A stretch of DNA of 64,000 bases from contig NZ_JAPVBI010000003.1 in the NCBI RefSeq assembly GCF_026967925.1, positions 251,070-315,069 on the forward strand, given 5' to 3'. Each line of letters opens with the position of its first letter. Positions within the stretch are counted from its first letter, which is position 1. The position numbers and the translations under genes were made by a program. Under the pieces are notes generated by a model, which saw nothing but the letters and a program-made list of their open reading frames with translations, did not search any database and was not told the DNA's origin. The DNA is from Modestobacter sp. VKM Ac-2985. GTDB lineage: Bacteria; Actinomycetota; Actinomycetes; Mycobacteriales; Geodermatophilaceae. Positions 57,234-64,000 of this stretch are shown one piece after another.

Positions 57234-58538
57234 GTGCTGAGCGTGCGAGGAGCAGTGGCGGTCGTGACCGGCGCCGGGGACGAGGTCCCCGCCGACGTGG
57301 TGTGCGGGGACGACGGTCGGGTCACCTCGTTGGAGGCCGCCGCGGACGCCGAGGTGCTCGACGCGTCGGGCTGCGTCGTCACCCCCGGCCTGGTCAACGC
57401 CCACCACCACCTGCTGCAGACCGCGTTCCGCACGCTGCCGGGCACCCGCGGCGTCCCGATGGCGCAGTGGCTGCCGACCATGGCCGCCGGTTACGCCGCC
57501 GTCGGGGTGGACGACGAGCTGGTCCACGCGGCGGCCGCGGCCGGGCTCGCCGAGGCGCTGCTGTGCGGGGTGACCACCGTCGCCGACCACCACCTCACCT
57601 GGCCCGCGCGCACCGACGACGGGGTGGGCCTGGCCTCCGCTGCGGCGACCGCCGCCCGTGAGCTGGGCGCTCGCCTGGTCTTCGTCCGCGGCAGCGCCCG
57701 GGACGACCCGGAGACCGCGGCCGCCTCCGCCGCAGCGATCGCCGCCGCGCTCGTGCCGCACGGCGGGGTGACCGACGACGGGGTGCTGCAGGTCGCCGTC
57801 GGCCCCGCGGGCGTGCACAGCGACGGGGAGCGGACCTTCGCCCTGCTGGCGGAGGTGGCGGCGGCGCACGGGCTGCGGCGGCGCACCCAGGCCAACGAGC
57901 AGGTCGACGTGGTGGTCGCCCAGGAGCGCCACGGCCGCCGCCCGCTCCAACTGCTCGACGAGTGGGGCTGGCTGGCGCCGGACGTGACCCTGGCCCACCT
58001 CTGCGGCATCACCGACACCGAGGTCACCCGGCTGGCCGCCGCCGGGGTGACCGCCACCCACGCGCCGGGCTGCGACCTCCCGATGGGCTGGGGCGTGGCG
58101 CCGATGACGGCGCTGGCCGACGCCGGGGTGCCGGTCGGGCTGGGCACCAGCGGCGGTGGGTCCAACGACGCCGGCCACCTGCTGGCCGACGCCCGGCTGG
58201 CGCTGCAGGTGGCGCCGCTGGCCGGCCGCCCGGTCAGCGCCCGCGAGGTGCTGGGGTGGGCCACCCGCGGCTCCGCCGACGGGCTGGGCCGGGCCGACCT
58301 CGGCCGGCTGGCCGTCGGCGCCCGCGCCGACCTGGTCTGCTGGGACGTCACCGGGGTCGCCGACGCCGGGGTGGCCGACCCGGTGGCCGGGCTGCTGTGG
58401 GCCTCCCCCGGCCGGCGGCCCCGGCACGTGGTCGTCGGCGGCCGGGTGGTGGTGCGCGACGGGGTGCTGCAGACCGTGCCCGAGGACGACGTCAGCGCCC
58501 GGCTGCGGGACCTGCTCACCGCCCGGCGGCCCCGGTGA
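57234..58538 (+). CDS. Amidohydrolase, 8-oxoguanine deaminase/TrzN-like
   Basis: 434 residues from GTG 57234. Amidohydrolase barrel with VTPGLVNAHHHLLQT (first metal His pair), then the His in VAHL/LAHLCGITDTE and THAPGCDLPMGWGVAPM, and GLGTSGGGSNDAGHLL, where family members have the catalytic Asp two residues later. The sequence FRTLPGTRGVPMAQWLPTM is reminiscent of 8-oxoguanine deaminases. Substrate is an aminated purine or triazine (inference). Its stop overlaps the next GTG start (GTGA). Confidence 0.82.
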   Translation: MLSVRGAVAVVTGAGDEVPADVVCGDDGRVTSLEAAADAEVLDASGCVVTPGLVNAHHHLLQTAFRTLPGTRGVPMAQWLPTMAAGYAAVGVDDELVHAAAAAGLAEALLCGVTTVADHHLTWPARTDDGVGLASAAATAARELGARLVFVRGSARDDPETAAASAAAIAAALVPHGGVTDDGVLQVAVGPAGVHSDGERTFALLAEVAAAHGLRRRTQANEQVDVVVAQERHGRRPLQLLDEWGWLAPDVTLAHLCGITDTEVTRLAAAGVTATHAPGCDLPMGWGVAPMTALADAGVPVGLGTSGGGSNDAGHLLADARLALQVAPLAGRPVSAREVLGWATRGSADGLGRADLGRLAVGARADLVCWDVTGVADAGVADPVAGLLWASPGRRPRHVVVGGRVVVRDGVLQTVPEDDVSARLRDLLTARRPR

Positions 58539-58951
58539 GCGGGCCGCTGTCCGGCGCCGTGTTGGACCACGTCGGCACTGAGGAGCCCGACATCGACGCC
58601 CGGGTGGCGTTCCTCGTCGACGTCCTCGGCTTCCGGGTGCTGCGCTGGGGCACCCACGTGCTCACCGGCCTGCGGATCGCGATGGTCGCCGATCCGCAGG
58701 GCACCAAGCTGGAGCTGATGGAGGTCACCGAGCGGACCGGGGAGCTGGACCACGTGGCCTACCGGGTCCCCGACGTGGACGCCGCGCACGCCGTCCTGCT
58801 GGCCGCCGGCTGCACCGAGCTGCGGGCGCCGTTCGAGATCCCGGCGGCGCAGGCCCGCTCGTCGCTGCTGCACGAGGCGGCCGGGCACCAGCTCCAGCTG
58901 ATCGCCTACCGCCCCGGCTCCCCGGACCTCGCCGTCCCCACCTGTCCCTGA
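58535..58951 (+). CDS. VOC-family protein
   Basis: 138 residues from GTG 58535, coupled to the deaminase stop. Two half-repeats: VLDHVGTEEPDIDARVAFLVDVLGFRVLRWG and LDHVAYRVPDVDAAHAVLLAAG, with GTKLELMEV and GHQLQLIAY as the metal-site strands. Methylmalonyl-CoA epimerase/glyoxalase-like fold; the substrate is unknown. Co-translation with a deaminase suggests action on a ring-opened or keto product. Confidence 0.82.
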   Translation: MSGPLSGAVLDHVGTEEPDIDARVAFLVDVLGFRVLRWGTHVLTGLRIAMVADPQGTKLELMEVTERTGELDHVAYRVPDVDAAHAVLLAAGCTELRAPFEIPAAQARSSLLHEAAGHQLQLIAYRPGSPDLAVPTCP

Positions 58952-59053
58952 CGGCGCCACCACCCTCCAACCACCACAATGGCCATCCCGGTGGCTGGCT
59001 CGGCGGAACACGGGCGTCACGACCCGGCAACGTCCGGCAGGGATCGTCCGCCC

Positions 59054-60439
59054 GTGACCCGTCTGCTCGTGCACAACGCCGTCCTGCTCACCCTCGACCC
59101 CGACCGTCCCGACCCCTTCCGCGGCTGGTTCACCGTCGGCGACGACGGCCGGCTCACCGCCGTCGAGCCCGGCGACCCGCCGGTGGAGCTGCTCGCCGGG
59201 CTGACCGGGGACCAGGTACTGGACGGCGGCGGGGCGCTGGTCGGCCCCGGCTTCGTCTCCGCGCACAGCCACCTGTTCACGTCCGGCTTCCGCGGGATCG
59301 CCAAGGACGAGTCGCTGTACGGCTGGCTGGAGCAGATGCTCGGCTACACCGCCGCGGCGACCACCGAGGACGTCTACTGGATGACCCGGCACGGCGCCCA
59401 GGACTTCCTGCGCAACGGGATCACCACCGCCTTCGACTTCACCGACACCGGGCTGACCTTCGAGAAGGAGTCCGCCGGCGTCTCCCGGTACGGCACCGAG
59501 CTGCCCGACACCGCCTACCAGCACGCCCAGCTGCGCGGGAAGGTCGACGCCGGCCTGCGGCACGTGCACAGCGTGATGCTGGCCCAGGGGGACGTCGCGC
59601 CGGCCCTCGCCCTGGCCCAGCTGGACGAGGTGGTGGCTGCGGCCTCGACGGTCGACCCGTCGCTGCACCTCGGCGTCGCGCTCAGCGGCACCGTGCAGTG
59701 GGCCGACGCCCCCGCGGCCGCCGCGCTGGAGGTGGCGGCGATGCGCCGGCACGGGCTGCTCAACCAGCCGCACTTCCTGGAGACGCCGTACGAGGTCGAG
59801 CTGCAGCGGTCCAAGTTCGCCTGGTACGCCGACGCCGGCGCGCTGGGGCCGGACCTGGTGTTCGGGCACTTCATCCAGACCAGCGACGAGATCATCGCCG
59901 CGGCGGCCGCCGCCGGCTGCGGGATGAGCTGGCAGCCGATGAGCAACGGCCGGCTGGCCTCCGGGGTGGCGCGCATCCCGCGGATCCGGGAGCTCGGGAT
60001 GCGGGTCGGGATGGGGCTGGACGACCAGTCGTGCACCGACGTCAGCGACCCGTTCGCCAACCTGCGCACCGGGCTGGCGCTGATCCGGGCCACCCACCAG
60101 GACCCCGCCGCGCTCCCGGTGCGGGACGTGCTGGAGCTGCACACCCGCGGCTCGGCCGAGGTGCTCGGGATCGACGACCGGGTGGGCACGCTGCGGGTGG
60201 GCCGCTACGCGGACTTCCTGGTGGTCGACCCACGGGACCCGGACACCGGGCCGGTCTGGGACACCTACGGCACCTACGTGCTCGCCTGCTCGCTGCGCAA
60301 CCTCAAGCAGGTCTGGGTCGGTGGCCGGCTGGTCGCCGAGGGCACCCGGCTGGCCGACCCGGACGCCGGAGAGGTGTCCGACCAGCTGCACGAGCGGATG
60401 GCCCGGCTGCGTCACGAGGTCGACGGCCCCGCCTCCTGA
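59054..60439 (+). CDS. Amidohydrolase, guanine/S-adenosylhomocysteine deaminase-like
   Basis: 461 residues from GTG 59054. First metal motif VGPGFVSAHSHLFTSGFRG, where the second His of the usual HxH is retained (H-S-H). HFIQTSDEIIAAAAAAGCGMSWQPMSNGRLASG holds the third His region, and MGLDDQSCTDVSDPFANLRTGLAL the catalytic Asp. The C-terminal VGTLRVGRYADFLVVD is the composite-domain return. Distantly like atrazine chlorohydrolase/SAH deaminases. Acts on an unknown aminated ring. A 17-bp terminator hairpin follows. Confidence 0.83.
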   Translation: MTRLLVHNAVLLTLDPDRPDPFRGWFTVGDDGRLTAVEPGDPPVELLAGLTGDQVLDGGGALVGPGFVSAHSHLFTSGFRGIAKDESLYGWLEQMLGYTAAATTEDVYWMTRHGAQDFLRNGITTAFDFTDTGLTFEKESAGVSRYGTELPDTAYQHAQLRGKVDAGLRHVHSVMLAQGDVAPALALAQLDEVVAAASTVDPSLHLGVALSGTVQWADAPAAAALEVAAMRRHGLLNQPHFLETPYEVELQRSKFAWYADAGALGPDLVFGHFIQTSDEIIAAAAAAGCGMSWQPMSNGRLASGVARIPRIRELGMRVGMGLDDQSCTDVSDPFANLRTGLALIRATHQDPAALPVRDVLELHTRGSAEVLGIDDRVGTLRVGRYADFLVVDPRDPDTGPVWDTYGTYVLACSLRNLKQVWVGGRLVAEGTRLADPDAGEVSDQLHERMARLRHEVDGPAS

Positions 60440-60452
60440 CCCCGGACGCGCG

Positions 60453-60489
60453 CCGGCGCCGGCAGCCTCGAGGAGGCTGCCGGCGCCGG
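60453..60489. terminator. Strong bidirectional terminator
   Basis: A perfect 17-bp stem (CCGGCGCCGGCAGCCTC with its complement) and 3-nt loop between the convergent amidohydrolase and binding-protein genes. Confidence 0.8.
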
Positions 60490-60497
60490 GCCCGTCG

Positions 60498-61664
60498 TCA
60501 GGAGCCGATCGACGTGTCGATGAACTCGTTGGTCGCGATGTCCTCGGGGGTGAGGCCCTCGGCCGGCGGGGTGCCCTGCTCGGTGAAGATCGGCGTGGTC
60601 TGCTCGATCAGCGTCTGCAGCCGCTCGGTGTCGAAGTTGCCGTGCGTGTCGTCCGGGCCGTTGCCGACCAGCTCCAGCTCGGCCATCGTCTGCACGCCGT
60701 ACTCGGCCACCTCCATCGAGTACTGCCAGCCGGTGTCGTACTGCTCGACCAGCTCGACGATCAGCTCGTTGGCCGTCGCGGGGTCGGCGACGTAGTCCAG
60801 GTCGGCCTGCTGCATGACCGGGATGAGCTCGGTGAAACAGCCCGACAGGTCCTCCAGCTGGTCCGCGCGCGCCGACAGCGAGGAGGCGTAGACCTCGAAG
60901 CCGGCGTCGTGGATCAGCTGGTACTCCACCGGCTTGCCCCAGGCATCGACCTCGTCCTCGTAGATGAACGGCTCGGCGCTGGCGTAGCCCTGCTGGGCGT
61001 CCTCGCCACCGGCGGCGACGAAGGCCGCCGGGGTGCCGTCGTAGCTGCCGTCCAGCTGCTCCTCGCTGAGGATGCCCGCGCCGGTCAGGTAGTCCATGTA
61101 CGCGGAACCCTCGAAGTACCGGACGGTCGCACCGGCCTCCCCGAGGTCGGCGATGCTGGTGACGTCGGGGTACGCCTCCGGGTCCCACATGATCATCTGC
61201 GGGGAGATGTCCAGCTGGGCCAGCACGCCGACGGTCGGCTGGGTGTCCGAGAGCTGGATCGCCTCGTCGGTGTCGACGTAGCCGAGGGTGATCGCGTCGT
61301 CGGAGTACATCTGCGCGCTGACCGCCTGGAAGCCGATCGCCGGCCCACCCGAACGGATCTCGACATTGACACCGGTGCTGTCGCCGGCGCTGTCCACCAG
61401 CGTGCCGCTGACCGACTTGGCGCCGGCGTCGATCTCGGGGTCCTCCCCGAGCAGCTGGTAGATGCCGCCGTGCTCGGCCTCGGGGTTCCAGTCCGTCTGG
61501 ATGACCACCGTGTCCGGGCAGCCGGCGGCGGCCAGGTCGGTGCTCCCGACCTCCCCGGCCGGGGCCGCGCCGGCGGAGTCCTCGCTCTCGCCGCCGCAGG
61601 CGGTCAGTCCGAGGGCGGCGATGCTGATGGCCGCGAGGCCGATCGTGGTCCGGGTCCTGCGCAC
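60498..61664 (-). CDS. ABC transporter substrate-binding lipoprotein (NMT1/ThiY-like)
   Basis: 388 residues from GTG 61664 with AGGAGATC upstream. Lipoprotein signal: basic start RRTRTT, hydrophobic segment, lipobox LTACG (Cys23). The mature protein has IQTDWNPEAEHGGIYQLLGE, RSGGPAIGFQAVSAQMYSD and LDISPQMIMWDPEAYPDV, the NMT1/SsuA-like type 2 periplasmic-binding fold. Such proteins bring sulfonates, nitrate, thiamine precursors or pyrimidines to the membrane. It is the third gene of an importer cluster after the permease; the neighbouring deaminases make a nucleobase or pyrimidine ligand likely (inference). Confidence 0.9.
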   Translation of the reverse strand: MRRTRTTIGLAAISIAALGLTACGGESEDSAGAAPAGEVGSTDLAAAGCPDTVVIQTDWNPEAEHGGIYQLLGEDPEIDAGAKSVSGTLVDSAGDSTGVNVEIRSGGPAIGFQAVSAQMYSDDAITLGYVDTDEAIQLSDTQPTVGVLAQLDISPQMIMWDPEAYPDVTSIADLGEAGATVRYFEGSAYMDYLTGAGILSEEQLDGSYDGTPAAFVAAGGEDAQQGYASAEPFIYEDEVDAWGKPVEYQLIHDAGFEVYASSLSARADQLEDLSGCFTELIPVMQQADLDYVADPATANELIVELVEQYDTGWQYSMEVAEYGVQTMAELELVGNGPDDTHGNFDTERLQTLIEQTTPIFTEQGTPPAEGLTPEDIATNEFIDTSIGS

Positions 61665-61771
61665 GCGATCTCCTAGGTCAGAGCGGACGACGTCCCGGGT
61701 CGGGGCGTCGCAGGTCACGGCGCCGCGGGGAGGCGGCGTCGACGGGTGGGGGTGTGGGGAGGCGGCCGGCC

Positions 61772-62692
61772 TCAGCCGGCGTCGCGCGCCTGGTCGTACC
61801 AGCGGCCGACGGCGAGCTTCCCGAGCCAGCCGAACAGCAGGAAGACGGCGATGCCCAGGCCCGCGGCGACCAGGATCGAGGCGAACAGCTCCGCGCCCTG
61901 CAGCCGGGAGCGGAAGTTGTCCAGCACGATGCCCAGCCCCGGGGTGCCCTGCTTGAAGAAGATGTCGCCGACGATCGCGCCGACCACCGAGAGCCCGGCG
62001 GAGATCCGGAACCCGGCGAACACCGCCGGCATCGCGGCCGGGAACTGCAGCTTGACCAGCCGGGTGAACCGGCCGGCGCCGTGCAGGTCGAACAGCTCGT
62101 GCATGCCCCGGTCGACCGACTGCAGGCCGAAGAGCGTGTTGGAGACGATCGGGAACAGCGCGATCAGCACGCAGACGATGACCCGGGAGAGGAACCCGAA
62201 GCCGAACCAGAAGCCGATCAGCGGCACCAGCGCCAGGATCGGGATGCACTGCAGGGCGACCGCGTAGGGGAACAGCGACCGCTCGGCGGCCTTGGCCTGG
62301 CTCATCAGCACCGCCCAGGCAATGCCGATGGCGATCGCGATCGCCAGCCCGGTGAAGGACACGACGACCGTGTTCCACAGCGCCTCGCCGATCCGCGCCA
62401 TGGTGGGGCCGTCGAGGAACGCCTCGGTGACCACGTCCTGCGGGGGCGGCATGAGGAAGCGGCGATCGGGGTCGAGCACCAGGTAGGTGATCGCGTACCA
62501 GATGCCGAGCAGCACGAGGAGGACCCCGACCGGCAGCAGCGCGTTGGCCAGGGACGTGCGGCGGCGGCGGACCAGCGGCGCGGCGCCACCCCCGGACAGC
62601 ACCCCCTCGGACGACGTCGCCGGGGGCGTCTGCACGGTGCTGCTCACGCCGGTCTCCTCGGTGCTGGTCGGGCGGTGGTCGACGGCGGTCAC
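61772..62692 (-). CDS. ABC transporter permease (NitT/TauT type)
   Basis: 306 residues from GTG 62692, overlapping the ATPase stop. After a 45-residue cytoplasmic start there are six helices, with the EAA-like loop ELFDLHGAGRFTRLVKLQFPAAMPAVFAG that contacts the ATPase. The pattern RFLMPPPQDVVTEAF and ALQCIPILALVPLIGFWFGFGFLSR is that of SsuC/ThiX-type permeases. Partner of the ATPase and lipoprotein encoded alongside. Confidence 0.92.
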   Translation of the reverse strand: MTAVDHRPTSTEETGVSSTVQTPPATSSEGVLSGGGAAPLVRRRRTSLANALLPVGVLLVLLGIWYAITYLVLDPDRRFLMPPPQDVVTEAFLDGPTMARIGEALWNTVVVSFTGLAIAIAIGIAWAVLMSQAKAAERSLFPYAVALQCIPILALVPLIGFWFGFGFLSRVIVCVLIALFPIVSNTLFGLQSVDRGMHELFDLHGAGRFTRLVKLQFPAAMPAVFAGFRISAGLSVVGAIVGDIFFKQGTPGLGIVLDNFRSRLQGAELFASILVAAGLGIAVFLLFGWLGKLAVGRWYDQARDAG

Positions 62693-63501
62693 GAGTGGCC
62701 TGCCCGCAGCGCGTGCGAGACCTGGCCGGCGAGCGCGGCGAACTCCGGGGTGAACCGGAGCTCCGGGGTGCGGTCGGGCCCGAACGGCACGTCGAAGGAG
62801 TCGACGATGTGGCCGGGCCGGCCGCTCATCACCAGCACCCGGGTGGACAGGTAGACCGCCTCGCTCACCGAGTGGGTGATGAACAGCGCCCCGAAGCCCT
62901 TGCTGGTGAAGAGCCGGATCAGCTCGTCGTTGAGGCGCTCGCGGGTGATCTCGTCCAGGGCGCCGAACGGCTCGTCGAAGAGGAAGAGGTCGGGGTCCAG
63001 GGTGAGCGAGCGGGCCAGGGAGGCGCGCATCTTCATCCCGCCGGACAGTGCCCGGGGCAGCTTCTTCTCGTGGCCCTTCAGGCCGACCAGGTCGATGGCG
63101 TCCCGGGAGGCCTGGTTGGTGGCGGTCGAGCTCATCCCGTGCAGCTCGGCGAGCAGCTGCACGTTCTTCAGCACCGTCCGCCAGGGCAGCAGGGTGGCGT
63201 CCTGGAAGACGTAGCCGATCCGCTCGGCGTCCATCTGCACCGTGCCCGAGGTCGCCGGGGACAGCCCTGAGGCGATCCGCAGCAGCGTGCTCTTGCCGCA
63301 GCCGGACGGGCCGACGACCGTGACGAACTCGCCGCGCCGGACGTCGAGGTCGACCCCTTCCAGGGCGACCGTGCCGTCGGGGAAGGCCTTCGCGACGTCA
63401 CGGAAGTGCAGCACCCGGGTGCCGGCAGTGGGGCCGCCGGTGGCCGGGGCACGGGTGGCCGCGGCACCGATCGACGGGGCGCTGGTCGACAAGGCGCTCA
63501 A
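62689..63501 (-). CDS. ABC transporter ATP-binding protein (NitT/TauT type)
   Basis: About 270 residues. The start is uncertain: TTG 63501 has GGAG eight bases upstream, and earlier in-frame sequence is Arg/Pro-rich. Walker A GPSGCGKSTLL, Q loop YVFQDATLLPW, signature LSGGMKMRASLARSL, Walker B LFLFDEPFGALDE and switch His FITHSVSEAV are all intact. Strongly like SsuB/ThiZ ATPases. Energises import with the permease and the lipoprotein; the stop overlaps the permease start. Confidence 0.92.
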   Translation of the reverse strand: MSALSTSAPSIGAAATRAPATGGPTAGTRVLHFRDVAKAFPDGTVALEGVDLDVRRGEFVTVVGPSGCGKSTLLRIASGLSPATSGTVQMDAERIGYVFQDATLLPWRTVLKNVQLLAELHGMSSTATNQASRDAIDLVGLKGHEKKLPRALSGGMKMRASLARSLTLDPDLFLFDEPFGALDEITRERLNDELIRLFTSKGFGALFITHSVSEAVYLSTRVLVMSGRPGHIVDSFDVPFGPDRTPELRFTPEFAALAGQVSHALRAGHS

Positions 63502-63619
63502 GGGGCTGCTCCGGAGGGCTCGGGGGCGGCCTGACGGCCGGCCCGGGGTGCGACCAGGCCACCCTCCGTGCCCCGTGTTTCCGGCGCGTGTGCCGGTCGT
63601 GAACGGCGCCCTCCGTCGG

Positions 63620-64000
63620 TCACGAGTTGGCCACACCGGCGGCCACCAGACCCGGCAGGGAGCGCACCACCCGGGTCGTGGCGAGCACCCGGTCACCGGA
63701 GACGGCCACCCGCGCGGTGCCCGCGCCGGCGACGGCGGCGTCCAGGCTCTCCGCGGCGATGGCGACGAACTCGGCCGCCGACCCCTCGGCCACCCGCGGC
63801 ACCGGCAGCCCCATGCAGGCCCGGGCACCGGCGCTGACGGCGTGCCAGGCCTCGCGGGTGGACAGGTGCCCGGCGGTGACCAGCAACGAGGCCGCCTCGC
63901 AGGCGTCGGCCCGGCCCATCGGGTTGAACGGGTCGCGGAGGTTGTCCCCGCCCGCGCCGAGGACAGCCCCGGCGTCGAGCAGCTCCCGGACGGCGGTCAG
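63620..64000 (-). CDS. Cytosine deaminase-like amidohydrolase, C-terminal part (cut by window edge)
   Basis: The frame is open to the window edge and ends at 63620, giving 126 residues. It contains LGAGGDNLRDPFNPMGRADACEAASLLVTAGHL, which includes the catalytic Asp motif of cytosine deaminases (G-x-DN-x-RDPFNP-x-GRAD). The C-terminal end (RVAVSGDRVLATTRVVRSLPGL) is the returning composite domain. Cytosine deaminase converts cytosine to uracil, and this subfamily also takes other aminated pyrimidines. The gene reads into the ABC importer (118 nt gap), implying uptake and deamination of a pyrimidine-like compound. Confidence 0.75.
   Translation of the reverse strand: MTAVRELLDAGAVLGAGGDNLRDPFNPMGRADACEAASLLVTAGHLSTREAWHAVSAGARACMGLPVPRVAEGSAAEFVAIAAESLDAAVAGAGTARVAVSGDRVLATTRVVRSLPGLVAAGVANS

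Noticed and set aside
1-64000. tRNA, rRNA, transposase or prophage genes
   Set aside because: I looked for cloverleaf-like and rRNA-like stretches and mobile-element proteins while reading and found none; a tRNAscan or profile search could still find something I missed.

Overview
The window is very GC-rich (roughly 73-75% by eye) with dense, mostly short-spaced genes, many GTG starts and actinobacterial families: mycothiol-dependent isomerase-like protein, GAF-ANTAR regulator, DUF5134-type protein, NDMA-type alcohol dehydrogenase and repeated universal stress proteins. Together with the rhodopsins this fits a desert or stone-dwelling actinomycete, most likely Geodermatophilaceae (Blastococcus, Geodermatophilus, Modestobacter). 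That placement is inference; there is no rRNA gene here to test it. I saw no CRISPR array, transposase, prophage gene or tRNA.

Layout. 1-9.1 kb: a partial sensor kinase, two secreted serine enzymes of the penicillin-binding class, and a BBE-type flavoprotein plus cupin divergent from a large LuxR (LAL) regulator. 9.2-15.1 kb: a TctCBA tripartite transporter, a stress protein, an asparaginase, a deacetylase/imidase-type enzyme and a 59-residue Cys/His-rich peptide. 15.3-31.8 kb is the phototrophy region. It holds a heliorhodopsin (16392-17183), a sodium-pump-type NDQ rhodopsin with its own Brp/Blh retinal-forming enzyme (24943-26779), and a DTE proton-pump-type rhodopsin with a second Brp/Blh (28346-30252). 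A CarH-type MerR/cobalamin photoreceptor (30360-31319) and a MarR regulator lie just upstream of the proton pump. A LiaRS-like two-component system with a divergent ABC exporter and a gamma-glutamyltranspeptidase lie between. 31.8-43.9 kb: NmrA reductase, phospholipase D-like enzyme, AraC/VOC pair, TRIC channel, then a copper amine oxidase-APC permease-TetR cluster and an alcohol dehydrogenase.

43.5-53.4 kb looks like a stress or dormancy island: a TerC transporter behind a probable yybP-ykoY (Mn2+) riboswitch, two universal stress proteins (one fused to a membrane segment), a CBS protein, a flavodoxin, a SpoIIE phosphatase with an anti-sigma kinase, and a zinc alcohol dehydrogenase. Several of these share a GGGAC-N4-GTCCC-like dyad resembling the DosR/DevR box. 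The alcohol dehydrogenase promoter and 5' end occur twice: one intact copy, and one broken copy on the other side of the phosphatase/kinase pair.

54-64 kb: a methyltransferase, an FAD-linked oxidase, a creatininase-family hydrolase, two deaminase-type amidohydrolases, a VOC protein, a complete NitT/TauT-type ABC importer and the 3' part of a cytosine deaminase-like gene. This is probably a salvage or nitrogen-scavenging cluster for nucleobases or related cyclic amides. The strongest result is the combination of three different rhodopsins, two private retinal enzymes and a B12 light sensor in about 15 kb.
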